A stretch of 64,000 nucleotides of DNA from Larix kaempferi (lineage: Eukaryota > Streptophyta > Pinopsida > Pinales > Pinaceae): NCBI GenBank assembly GCA_027924585.1, contig BSBM01000150.1:18458001-18522000 (forward strand). Reading direction: 5' to 3'. The position numbers were made by a program, and so were the translations under genes. Positions 31,866-43,010 of the stretch are shown here, piece by piece. The notes under the pieces are model-generated. The model had not been told where the DNA came from, searched no databases, and worked only from the letters and a program-made list of their open reading frames with translations. Every line of letters begins with the position of its first letter. Within the stretch, counting starts at the first letter, position 1.

Positions 31866-32405
31866 AAGAGCCGCTTGCACGAGGTGTCGCTCCGTAATTG
31901 TCGATTGATCACGCAGTCGCTATGTCACGTCGCCACTGAAATGGTCACACTACCAATATATGAAGGACTGCCTGGCTTGTCTGCCTTTCTGATGGAGTTC
32001 GAGGAAAGAGTTTCAAAACCACAGCGATTACTAGCATTGGACAAAGCACTGAAGGCTTCTCTAGCATGCTGGTGGGCGACACACAAGGCATCAATTGATG
32101 GATGGTCTAAATGCAGAAGATCGATGATGGTACACTTCGACGACACCGAGTTCTACCACGCAAGGAAGTATGATGGTCAGAACGATCCTGGAGGCCATTT
32201 GATGGAGTGTCAGACATTATGGGCATCGCGCCCAAGAGATGAGTGGGTCCACGCATTTATCCATAATTTGGATGAAATGCCGCGGTCATGGCATACGACA
32301 GCTAAATTATGGGGAGAAATCACTACTTTGTTGGAGTTGACCATCTGTTTTATTCATATGTTCAGTTTTGCTGATCCCAACCCGGATGTCCATAACGCTC
32401 TGTAG
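31866..32405 (+). pseudogene. Capsid-like (retrotrans_gag-like) domain of gypsy A
   Basis: An open frame of 176 codons (31875-32405) with a helical, Trp-containing pattern seen in plant gypsy Gag capsids: LPGLSAFLMEFEERV, ACWWATHKASIDGWSKC, then YDGQNDPGGHLMEC, WVHAFIHNLDEMPRSW, and LLELTICFIHMFSF. The last block resembles the W-x-x-L-x-x-x-F pattern of the retrotrans_gag family (PF03732). Its place between protease and RT is unusual, since capsid normally comes first. I am moderately sure of the domain type and quite sure of the order. Confidence 0.65.
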
Positions 32406-34160
32406 ATCATTCGCGATGTGGTTCTAAAGGTTGTTCATGTGGCGTACCCGGCGGATTCGCATATGCACTGCCAGATGCAATCCATTATGGAATGTTACAA
32501 TATCACTGGGGGGGCCGAAGATGGTGATGATCCGCGGAATGTCAACATTCCAGAGTCTGAAGGAAGTTGCGATGTGGTACCACCTGGTGAGCCAAGTGAT
32601 CCATTCAGTCATCCCTTGAAGCTTGGCAAGATCACTATTGGGACGGAGGCCACTCCCAAGTTCGCAAATGTTGGAGATTATTGGGATGATGAGATGATGG
32701 GAAAGGTCACTGAGTTGTTACATGAGTTCCAAGACATTTTTCCTATGAAGTTCTCTGAAATGAAAGGTATTTTGGGTGATCTAGGAGAGATGAAGATTCC
32801 CTTGAAACCAGATGCGAAACCGATCAGGCAACGACCTTATCGGCTCAATCCGTGACATAAGGAGAAGGTCAAGGCAGAACTTCATCGCATGTTGGATGCT
32901 GGTATCATTGAATCGGTCGAAGAGTCATAATGGATCAGTCCTATGGTAGTGCAGGACAAGAAGACAGGCGAGGTGCGCATCTGTGTTGATCTGCGGAAGT
33001 TGAATGATGCCTGCTTACATGACCCCTTTCTGACCCCGTTTACTGATGAAGTGCTTGAGGGGGTAGGTGGCCAGGAGATGTATTCTTTCACGGATGGGTT
33101 CTCAGGCTATCATCACATCCGTATTTCCAAGGAAGACTACCACAAGATGACTTTTGTGACAGAATGGGGATGTTTTCAGTATACTATCATGCCGTTCGGA
33201 CTGAAGAATGCACCTAGGATATTTTTGCGGGTTGTTGTTGCTGCATTCAAGGATTTCATCCAGAATTTATTGCAAGTATACATGGACGATTGGACAGTCT
33301 ATGGTTTGATCCGTGATCACCTGGCCAATCTGTGGTTGATGCTGGAATGTTGTCGCCAACACCAAATATCGCTGAATTTGAAGAAGTGCATTTTTTGCGC
33401 ACCATTTGGAATACTGCTAGGTGACATTGTGTGCAAACAGGGGTTGTTAGTCAATCCAGCAAAGATTGCGCTCATTTTGAGCTTGACACCACCGACCACC
33501 GTTAAACAGCAGAGGGAAACATTGGGGCATACCAGGTATTATCGCAATCTCATCAGAGGATATGCCGCAATCACCGCCCCTATGGAGAAGTTATTGAAGA
33601 AAGATGATGTATTTCACTGGAGACCTGAATGTCAGGATATTTTTGAGCAACTCAAGGCTAAGATGGCTTCGGCACCGATACTAGTATTCCCAGACTGGAG
33701 TAAGGAATTGCATGTCCATGTTGATGCATCGTCAATTGCACTCGGTGTGGTGCTAGCACAACCAGGGGAGGGGGATCTTGATCACCCTATTGCTTTTGCC
33801 AATGGAAAGCTGTCATCTACAGAATGGAGCTACACCACTACTGAGAAGGAAGGATTGGCAATGTTCTATGCGCTACAGAAGTTTCGACACTACTTATTGG
33901 GCGGAAATTTTAATATGTTCATAGACCACTCTGCCTTGAAGTACCTGGTCAATAATCCTGTGTTGGGGGGGAATATCTGCCACTGGTTACTTCTCTTTCA
34001 GGAGTTCGATTTTGAAGTAATTGTGAAGCTAGGGCGGTTGAATTCTGGCCCTGATAATCTCTCGTGGATTGAAACAAGAGAGGAGCCAACTAACATTGAA
34101 GACGATTTGTCGGATGCACAACTATTTAGGGTTGAAGTAGCCGCTGGCTATTTTGAATAA
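32406..34160 (+). pseudogene. Gypsy A reverse transcriptase and RNase H
   Basis: After a linker (32418-32855) ending KPIRQRPYRLNP, a TGA stop and one TAA stop, the frame is open from 32943 for 405 codons. RT motifs: VRICVDLRKLNDAC, YSFTDGFSGYHHIRI (first Asp), IMPFGLKNAPRIF and the catalytic VYMDDWTVYG. RNase H follows: HVHVDASSIALGVVLAQ, TTTEKEGLAMFYALQKF, MFIDHSALKYLV and GPDNLSW, which together supply the acidic residues. The open core is well preserved, but the upstream stops and the insertions in gag and protease make the element non-functional. Confidence 0.92.
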
Positions 34161-35417
34161 ATCATTCAGTTTCTAGCAACAGGTACCGCACCAGAAGAGC
34201 TCACCACTAGTCAAAAGAAGCAGTTGGTGGTTAAAGCTGCCGACTTCCAGCTCATCGCAAGAGAGTTATACAAGATGGGTGCCGATGAGATATTAAGACG
34301 GTGTGTCTTACCACACGAGCAAGCGCAGATATTGGCAGGAGCACATGGAGGAGTAGCTGGAGGACACTACGACGGTCGGGCGACTGCCAAGAAGGTGCTT
34401 CGGGCAGGGCTCTAGTGGCCCACGCTCCATAATGATGCGACCGACTATGCATGGTCCTGCGACGTCTGTCAGAGAACTGGGAAGCCATCCAGGAGGGAGG
34501 AGATGTTGTTGATGCCTCAGTTAACACTACAGCCATTTGAAAAATGGGTAGTCGATTTTGTGGGACCCATCAATCCACTGGGCAAGCGCATTGGTGCCAG
34601 ATATATCATCACGGTGACAGATTACTTAACCAGATGGGCAGAAGCTGCACCAGTCATTGATTTTTCTATAGCCACGGCTGCGCGGTTTTTGTTTAACAAC
34701 ATTATCACTCGCTTTGGATGCCCCAAGATATTGCTGAGCGATCAAGGCAGCCACTTTCTCAATCGCACCATCAGCACATTGACGGAGGAGCTGCAGATTC
34801 AGCATAAGAAGAGTACACCATATCATCTGAGGGAAAATGGAACAGTGGAATCTTTCAACAAGATATTGTAACATGCGCTGATAAAGGTGTGCAATGGGAA
34901 CCATGACGACTGGGATCTCAAAATCTTCGTAGTATTGTGGGCCTATCGCACCAAATGTAAAAGGTTGATGGGTCAGATATGTAAGCTGGTGTATGGAGAA
35001 GAAGCAATCATGCCAATGGGGCACATTTTTCCAATTTTGTGTGTAGCAGCAATGACAGGAATGGATTTTGCGGCAGCATTGGAGGAACGTCTAGCACAGT
35101 TAGTGCAGCTGGAGGAAGATCGCTTTATCGTCGGTTTCCATCAGGGTGTGGAGAAGGATCGCCAGAAGGCTTGGCATGATCACCACAGCAAGAAAAAATA
35201 GTTTCAACAGGGTGACTTGGTGTTGTTGTATGACAACAAGTTTATGAAACATCCAGGAAAATTGCAAATGCATTGGCTTGGTCTGTATCACATCAGTAGC
35301 ATAACTTCAGAAGGAGCGGTACAATTGTAGCAGTTGGATGGAGCGATGCTCCCCAAGTTGATTAATGGTAGCAGGTTGAAGCCCTATCAGTCAGGCTTGG
35401 AACAGCGCGATGCTTGA
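34161..35417 (+). pseudogene. Gypsy A integrase
   Basis: The zinc-binding part is in 34224-34490: AGAHGGVAGGHY (two His) and CDVCQRTGK (two Cys), with a TAG between them where RAGLWWP would be expected. The catalytic core (34503-34871) has WVVDFVGPI (first Asp), LSDQGSHF (second Asp) and [10 protein letters not shown] (Glu), so the DDE triad is present. A TAA at 34869 and a TAG near 35200 break the C-terminal half (34887-35201 and beyond), which ends with GDLVLLYD and HPGKLQMHWLGLYHI, the usual post-core domain. The region ends near 35417. Confidence 0.9.
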
Positions 35418-35921
35418 GTCGCATCGGTAAAAAAAAAAAAATTGTAGATTGATCAGTGGCAGGGTGGTGCACCAACATAAACAGAATGTGGAAGCAGGGA
35501 GGCTTGTGCTGCAAGTTAGGAGCAGTCCATGACAAGTAGCAGGGTCATGACTCGGTCAAATCAGCAATAAATTCCAAAAGTTAAAACAGTTAATTAATGA
35601 CGCTTGTTCAAATGATGGGAATTAATGGCGGATCCGGCCGATCGGCTGACAGGATCGACAACAGATTTGTGTCATTAATACAGGATTTCAGTTGAGTTAA
35701 TGGAGGATTTAGTGATGATTACGGAGGCTTCGGCTGGATGCTATAAAAACGGGTAGAAGATGGTCGGAAGGCACTGAGAATTCAGTTGTTAAGTGCTTGT
35801 GCAGAGCCAAAGAGTATTTTTATAGCTTGGAGAGTGCAGTTGTGCATTGGACAAGGTTCAGTTGAACTTGTAGAGTTTCGTTAGGACGAAGAAGCTATCG
35901 GTTGAGAGCGCTAGATACGGT
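35418..35921 (+). other. Non-coding spacer of gypsy A
   Basis: Between integrase and the accessory ORF. It holds an A12 run at 35431 and a TATA-like CTATAAAAACGGG at 35740, which could serve a separate transcript for the accessory ORF. That is an inference. Confidence 0.45.
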
Positions 35922-38840
35922 ATGCCACGAGAGCTAGAAACGGTTGAGATTATCAATGAGGTTGAGTCTCCTTTCACAGGGATTTCCATTGAGGAAGAAG
36001 TTGCATCTACGGGAGATGTCAATCTTGAGGCAGAAGTCACAAACATGCCGGTGGGGACATCAATAATCGCCAAGAAGCGTCGAGGGGGTCAGCATTCTGA
36101 GTCACCGCAGAGCAAGAGGCAACTTAGATCATCCGCTGCGGGGGTAGGAGAAGCTCTGGTGCAGGTACGGCAGTCCAGTCGTCGCGTTGACAAGTCTACC
36201 CCACAGGAGGGACTGTCGGCTATTGACATCCCTGGGTATATCCCTCCCAGTCGGCCAGATGTAACCCCGCGCAAGCTGAACCCGAAGCAGAAGTATGGCG
36301 TGAAGATGCCAGCGCTCCCTGCCGAAATGGACTGCTCGGTTGATATTGTGCCGACATTGATGCGCCTATGATATGATGATCATGATATGGTGGCCCACCC
36401 AGAAATTGCATCGGCCCCATATGTGCCTGGGTCACGACTTACTGCGACGTCGATTGTACAGGACTAAGCACGCGGATTGGAACATGCTTAGGGCTCATTA
36501 ACATGCCGCATTTAGAGCGGATGGTGGAAGTTAATGCGTGTGTGAAGTAGCTGCTTACGTGCTTCCATGGTGGTTCCTTATGGCTGGATCGAGAAATTTT
36601 GGTCATTGTTGATTTGATTTCGTCCATTACTGGCCTTCCTAAAGATGGAGTTGATCCATTGCAGAACTTCCAAGGGAAGGCGAACGACAAAAAGTGGGCA
36701 GTTGAGCTGGTGAAGAAATATGGCTTGGAAACAGATGGCCGTGGGTATCGCACCGGCAGTGTCAATGATAGGGCGGGTACTCATCGGCACCAAGATTTTA
36801 TCCTACAAGGTGGTCACGGGTGGTCTTCCTAACCAGTGAAACTCAGGAATTGTCGCATGTGCAGTACAATGCGCGGAGGGCGTCCAAATGAATTGGTCCT
36901 TATTTCTATTGAATTAGTTGGCGGAGCCTATGCTGCAGCAGTTCAGGTTGGTAAGGGCTCGTTTACATATAGCTGGCTGCTGCTCTTGATTGCATTTGTG
37001 GCTTGGAAGGAGTCCGATGTGTATCAGGACATAGAAGTTGTGGCTACAAATGAGCGGCGGGGTGCGCACTATCAGAACTTATGGTATGTACAAGAGCCAG
37101 AGCGACTCTGGGATTGCCAATTTCTATTCTGGCTCTATTGGGAGATGCTTTGCAATGCAACAACAAAGGTACCACGGATATCCGAAGACACTGTGGCATA
37201 GTTTAAGCCGATCATGGAGTTTGCGGTTCGACCGCATGCTATTTACGTGTAGGCAAGGCGTGACCCCGGTCAGCAGTGGTTGCTGACCCCTTACAAGGTA
37301 ACGACGGAAGCACTGGATGCCATTGTGAATGATTGGTCACCGGAATGGCATGAACCTGTGGCATTGGCCGAGATTGAGGTTGGAGAGTTGGCGAAGGGTC
37401 CAGAGGATCGCACATCGGCGCAAAACCCGCACAGTCATCATGATTTCGATCAAGAGTCCATCAAAACATCGATGGATGACGACAATGATTGTACCTTGGA
37501 AGAGAACAGAGCGAAAGGGCACCAGAACCTGGTGACAATCAATGGCCTGCCCCTGCCGGCAGAAGCGCACTTGGGTCGACTCATAAAAGCAATCGATGAT
37601 GCATCCACTGCAGTAACTCAGAAGATGACAAGGGAAACTAATGAAGTATTCCATGCGCTCACTGCTCGTATGGACTCTTTGTATGACATGGTTTCGCGGA
37701 GAGCACCGGACGACGCAGTGGCACCACAAGTTAGCACAATTGGCACCGAGCCACGGGTCCAGAATGTGGAGATTCCCCCGATTGCGATTGTGAGTGAAGA
37801 TGAAGATGTGAATGCCTTGATGCAATAGTTACAGAAGGTGTCCATTAATGTTAACACATTGCCAGCATAAGAGTTGACCACTTTGCATGAAACTACCAAC
37901 CGAGAAATGAGAGACTGACTGCGGGAGATTAGTGGCATGTGCATATGATTGCAGGAGAGCAAGGCTGACGTGAAGCACGCCATTGAAGAATTGAACGACA
38001 GGGATGCTTCAACATGACAGGCTGTGGATCAGCTCGAGGAAGATATTAGGAAGGAACAAGCTGAGAAGGCTCGCGAGATCGAAGAATTGAAGAAAGAACA
38101 GGACCGCCTCATCGTCGAGAAGGCCAGTATGTGGGATGATAGTGTACGGGTCGACCGGGCCATCACGAAAGCTTATCAGCATGTGCTGGAGCCCACTGAA
38201 GAGGTGGATGTGCTCCAACGGGTGCAGTGTCTGGGGACTGCCATTGTCCAGTTGAGGCAGGAAAATCAAGAGTTGAAGGCTCAGGTGAATCTTGGTATGC
38301 CTCAAGTTGAAGTCAATGACAGAAAAAGGGTGATTGAGGAAGTCGCAACTCAGATGGAAGAGCTGGAAAAGGTCACAACGAAGCTTAGAGCCGATATTGT
38401 ACAGTTATGGAGCCAAATTGTCCAAGATGAGCAGGTTGACCAGTTGATCAAGTATCGACAGGACGCAGAAGGATAGTTGGCGACACTCAAGGCAGCCATG
38501 CGCACAATGCCACCCATGGAACAGGTCGCCAAGTCTCGGGACTTAAAGGATTTGCAGCAATGAGTTACCAAGGCTGATGAGCGATAGAAGAAGCGTGCTG
38601 TGCAGTTGGAGCAGTTTCAGGATGTTGGGGGACAATTCATGACCAAGGCTGGTGAAGCACTTCAGGAAGTCTAGAAGGGTCGTCAACAGGTGAAGACGAA
38701 GCTCACTGTGCATCCATCTGCAGAAGATGTGCTCGACAGTCAGGTGGTGGCTACAGAAGCCAAAAAAATGGTGATGACAGTCGCGCAGCAATATGAGGAT
38801 TTCAAAGTAAAGACCACAAAATACACCACGTCCAGTTGAC
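35922..38840 (+). pseudogene. Accessory ORF of gypsy A (VTGLP/ITGLP-type N-terminus and coiled coil)
   Basis: A long ORF broken by about ten stops and frame changes. The first open piece (35922-36371) is basic with SKRQLRSS and TPRKLNPKQKYG. A second part (36560-36775) has HGGSLWLDREI, ISSITGLPKDGVDP and KKYGLETDGRGY. The third, 37280-37828, ends in an acidic segment. The fourth, 38024-38476, is strongly coiled-coil: QLEEDIRKEQAEKAREIEEL and similar heptads. It continues to KVKTTKY before the 3' LTR. No enzyme motif, signal peptide or membrane helix stands out. Plant gypsy elements of several lineages carry such extra ORFs after pol; the function is unknown. Confidence 0.7.
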
Positions 38841-38867
38841 GTGGCTCGAGGGCAAGCCACAAGATTG

Positions 38868-39743
38868 TGTTGGGATCCTGTTGGTAGGTGGTTTGGTAAG
38901 GAAGAATCGCAGCATCGCCGATGCTGCGACACGTCAGAAGAGGTCACGGAAGGCAGAAGGATAGACTATTTTATGTATATTTGAGTTAATTGTGCCGTAG
39001 AATGCGGGTTTTTGGGTCATTGGACCATATGAGATGTAATTTTGAGTTAATTGTACCACAGTAGGTGGGTTTTTGGGTCATTTGGACTGTGTCAGTTAGA
39101 TTTTGGGTCATTTGTCCAAGAGTCGGTTAGGAAGTTGTTAGTAAGTGGACAAGCATTGTAAAGGTGGAAGCCTATTTATAGTCAAAGATTCATATGTGTT
39201 GTATACCTTTTTAACCTTTTGGATCTCGACTGGGCACAATTTTTGGATGTTGTTTATGCACATCTTTGAGTCTGTATGTGAGATAAAGAGATATTGCTGA
39301 GATCTAGTTTTACGGAGATGTTGTATCAGGGTTTCTCTGAAGTAATATGACATGACGGAACCGTTTGGTGAAATTCCCTGTGTACCTTTTATGTTAATGC
39401 ATGTTGCGATGATTTATTGCTGTAGTTAATACTTTAATGTTATACTTGTCAGGATGAATGTTCCCCTTGAATGATGCTATGAATACGAATGATGTTAATA
39501 TTGAATGCATAGATATGTTTTGAATGCTTTGATAAGTTAAGTAATTGTTGCTGCAATCATCCTCCTTCATTCGACGGAAACATGGTTCCATCCACTCTCC
39601 CTTGATCGCCTCGAGTGAGACCTCATCTGCTCCGTAGGTGTTGCTGGACAGGGTAAAACCTGTCTGGGCTGGTGCTCAGGCAGATTGCAGTGGGTTGGTG
39701 TCGACAGTGATGGGAACCCCTGTTGACTGGGTTTGAGTCAACA
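38868..39743 (+). repeat. 3' LTR of gypsy A
   Basis: 876 bp, starting TGTTGGGATCCTGTTGG and ending GAGTCAACA. The TATA-like CTATTTATAG lies near 39173. It shares the TTTTGGGTCATT repeats with the 5' LTR. A clear polypurine tract is not visible just upstream; the preceding bases read GAGGGCAAGCCACAAGA. Confidence 0.87.
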
Positions 39744-40505
39744 TGGACTATTCATTAAAATTGTACTTGCATAAAGAAATGGAAACACGAGTAGCTTGTA
39801 TAATCAATTATAGCCACAGAACAATCCCAATAATATATTTCCCTACTCTGAAGAATACTATGAATAAGAAGTTGATGAATGTCTTTGGACTTTTAAGTGT
39901 TATCGTTGTGAATTGAAAACTTTTATATTTTTGTGAATACAATCATTGCTTTCAATATAATTATTATTTATTAATGTTATTTAAATTTTTATTTTTTTTG
40001 TAAGTCATATTATATTAACATATTACCACCAAAGCATTACATAAGTCTATAGCAAAATGGTCTTCATGGATTTCTAGGAGATCCAAAAAATCAATTATAT
40101 CTTGTACATAACCGACCCATAGAACCCTTCCTCCGAGGAGGAAAACAAGGCTTTACAACCATTGAAGCATTGTGCTTAAAACTTAACCAAAATAGAATTG
40201 TATAACGAAAGACGTAGGCCGGAGCCTTAAGGACTGCATGACCTATCAACCAAAACATTGCCAAACGATCCTACAGGGACTTATAAAGATAGAGACAACC
40301 ACATGAAATCAACGAAAATAGGCACATAGAGCCAAAGACTTATGGCATCAAACAATTCAAGGGAGGGGAAGCAAACAATTCAAGGGAGGGGAAGCAGGTC
40401 CTCCTTGTCTCGAGCCACTGGATTCCTTGTCCGTCTACGGTTGCATGCTAGCATCGATATTCCATGCCACACCCAGCTTTGGGAGGAATGGAAGGCCCAG
40501 ATCCT
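39744..40505. other. No gene; host sequence of element F
   Basis: AT-rich and without a convincing ORF. A 23-bp tandem duplication built on AACAATTCAAGGGAGGGGAA lies at about 40352-40397. Confidence 0.5.
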
Positions 40506-40919
40506 TTTTAGGGTTAACCTTGACTCGAGAATGAGTCAAATGGTTTAGGTCTCAGCACATGTTTTTGGTCACATGGTATTTGGTGACCAATGGTAATTGG
40601 TGGCCAATGGTATTTGGTGGCCAATGGTATTTGGTAGCCCATGGTATTGGTCTATGGTATTGGCCTATGGTATTGCATGTAATGAATCCTATAAAGGGCT
40701 TGTCATACTCCATTGTAATATGGCCTGGAGATGAGCAGTGGCTAGCTCACTTGGACCGAATTGACCGGTTTAGGTCAAGGGAGATAATAGATCTATTATG
40801 GTGGTTTTTCGCGGTTTGGGTTTTCCACATAAACATTGTGTGTCTATTGTTATGTGGTTTCTTGGATTATATTGTATTATTTCTCTCTCATATTTATTAA
40901 TGCTCTTAAATCCTTAATA
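40506..40919 (+). repeat. 5' LTR of element F
   Basis: Contains five phased copies of ATGGTATTTGGTGGCCA (17-bp period, at 40573, 40590, 40607, 40624 and 40641) near its start, and CCTATAAAGG near 40690 as a TATA-like box. Confidence 0.82.
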
Positions 40920-40921
40920 AG

Positions 40922-40932
40922 TGGTATCAGAG
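40922..40932 (+). other. Primer binding site of element F
   Basis: TGGTATCAGAG followed by TGCAAGG, initiator tRNA-Met type with changes at the end. Confidence 0.75.
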
Positions 40933-41699
40933 TGCAAGGTTGGAGATCCTTGAGGCCATATCTTTGTATCTAAATTAAAATTGTATGGGGTGCATGTTCA
41001 ATGGTACCTGATACCCCTACATCTTTTGGTTCCTATTATGATGTGATTTCTCTAGGTGCTTAGAAGCACAGAAAAATAATTGTGTCCCTCTTATGCACAA
41101 AGAAGATATGTTGCATCAAGTGTGGAATGAACCACTGGGTAGGTATGAGGGTGGTAGGTGTACTTGTAGCCTATCTTGATGTGGATCTGAGAGGTTGAGT
41201 CTTCAATTGCGGGAGGAATGTGAGATGGTTTAATCTCAGTTTTGGGACCAAGATTGATGAACCATGTATGTGAAGAGAATTTCTATAGAACTGGTGGTTA
41301 CAATGACTGAGAACCCATGTAATCTGGTAGATGGATTCTTTTTATATGGACACCAATGACAAGGAAGAATGAAATATGATGAGCATAGAAAAGAGAGAGG
41401 ATATAGAAACAGATGGTGATGGTGCATTCATCATGATACACATGAAAAAAAATTATTATAATGGAGTTGAAAATTGTAATTGCATATAAATGGACATTTG
41501 TTGTGAGACATGGTTAGGAATGCGTACCCCTGGTAACTCATCGATAAAGTCTAGGTAGACATAGGTGATAGGGGGCATCCCTGGTAACTCACCAGTAAAT
41601 CCATGCAAACCTAGGTGATAGGGGGGCATGTGGAAATTCCTCAGTTAAAACTTTGAGGGGAGTTGGTGAATTACTCCAAGTCAATTTTAATGGGGGGAT

Positions 41700-42117
41700 T
41701 GTTAAGGTTAACCTTGACTCAGGAATGATTCAAATGGTTTAGGTCTTCTCATGTGTTTTGGGGCACATGGTATTTGGTGACCAATGGTATTTGGTGTCCA
41801 ATGGTATTTGGTGTTCCATGGTATTTGGTGGCCAATGGTATTTGGTGGCCCATGGTATTGGCCTATGGTATTGCATGTAATGAAGCCTATAAAGAGATTG
41901 GCATACTCCATTGTAATGTGTCCTGGAAGTGAGCGGTGGATATATCACTTGGCCTGGCTTAACCAATTTAGTTCAAGGGAGATAATATATCTATTATGGT
42001 GGTTTTTCCCGGTTTGGATTTTCCACGTAAACATTATGTGTCTATTGTTATGCGGTTCCTTGGAATATCTTGTCTTATTTCTCTCTCATATTTATTAATT
42101 ATCTTAAATCCTTAATA
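41700..42117 (+). repeat. 3' LTR of element F
   Basis: 418 bp, preceded by TGGGGGGAT at 41691. It has the same 17-bp ATGGTATTTGGTG repeats as the 5' LTR, with one extra unit carrying GTTCC, and CCTATAAAGA near 41887. Confidence 0.82.
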
Positions 42118-43010
42118 GTCCTGACCAATTGCATCAATTTTCATATGAAGGAGCCTGGTATTTGCATAGATCTCCCTCTATAATTCCATCATAATTTCAT
42201 CCCCCCTCTCCTTTTCTTCCCGCTCCAAAATAACTTGCTCAAGGAGACCTTTGATTACCCAATACATCACCATAATTTTCTCATATTGCCCCTGTTTGGC
42301 ATGCCAAGAGCACAGGTCTTGGATCCACTACTCCAAAGAAGCTTCCTCCACCGAAGGTTGGCCACCCTCCACCTCACACCACACTCCATGTTTTTTTAAT
42401 TCTATGTCCGACCTGATACAAGGGGGGATAGTCGCTCGGTAAATCCAAGTAGATTGAGAAACTCTCAGTTGTTATCTGATTTCCCTACACTTGGCCTTCT
42501 CTTCATACCCACTGACCTCTCCATGTGAATCCATGTTGCTTCTCACCACCCTGGAATAGCTCAACAGATGTCTCATATTGCACCACACCACCAATCTTCC
42601 ACCCTTCACTATGCAGCTTCCATATTCACCTTGTTGTTTATAAATATTTCCCAAGGAGCTTGAGGAAAACATGACAATGCTTAAGGTAGTTACCATTAAA
42701 GACAATTTGAAATTCCCCCTAGAAACCGTGCTTCCATCATCCTCCTCATTAGATTACATTATTCCTTCTTCATGGCCCTCTCTATGACCCGTACTTCCAT
42801 CCATCGCGTCGTCCGCCTTCTTCCATCTGCCTTTACTTGCCTTGCTTGCGAGATCATCCCTATTAAATACCACCCCACTCTTCGTGATTACACCACCTCC
42901 CATCATAAATTACACATGTGTCGACCCACTCCTGCCACGTGTCAAGGTCTCCACACCAATCATCCTCGTGTCCTCACCCGCATTTGATGAATGTTATTCA
43001 AATTTTATTA
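42118..43010. other. No gene recognised
   Basis: Pyrimidine-rich on the plus strand. Short frames on both strands (for example 42472-42705 minus and 42772-42987 plus) have no motif I know. I cannot exclude a decayed gene or LINE fragment. Confidence 0.4.

Larger units (their letters stand above)
12098..39743 (+). mobile_element. Ty3/gypsy retrotransposon A with two nested insertions
   Basis: The 5' LTR (12098-12970) and 3' LTR (38868-39743) enclose zinc knuckles, protease, a capsid-like domain, RT, RNase H, integrase and an accessory ORF, all on the plus strand. Removing the five-LTR array with one TSD copy (9757 bp) and copia A2 with one TSD copy (7115 bp) leaves about 10.8 kb. The order of RT, RNase H and integrase makes it Ty3/gypsy. 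The LTRs differ at about 18 positions in the first 330 bp I compared by eye. All coding parts carry stops, so the element is dead. The 5-bp flanks (ATATG and TGGAC) do not match, so the TSD is lost or an end is misplaced. Confidence 0.9.
40506..42117 (+). mobile_element. Small non-autonomous LTR element F
   Basis: 1612 bp with LTRs at 40506-40919 and 41700-42117 and a 780-bp internal region without coding potential. The primer site TGGTATCAGAG starts 2 bp after the first LTR (40922), and the polypurine run TGGGGGGAT precedes the second. The left LTR starts TTTTAGGG where the right has TGTTAAGG, and both end AATA, so the TG/CA ends have decayed. Flanks ATCCT and GTCCT are a likely TSD with one change. 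It is larger than classical TRIMs and lacks any gag. Confidence 0.8.

Noticed and set aside
42250-43000. Possible cellular gene fragment
   Set aside because: Short frames on both strands without motif, start context or splice support; not enough evidence to call.
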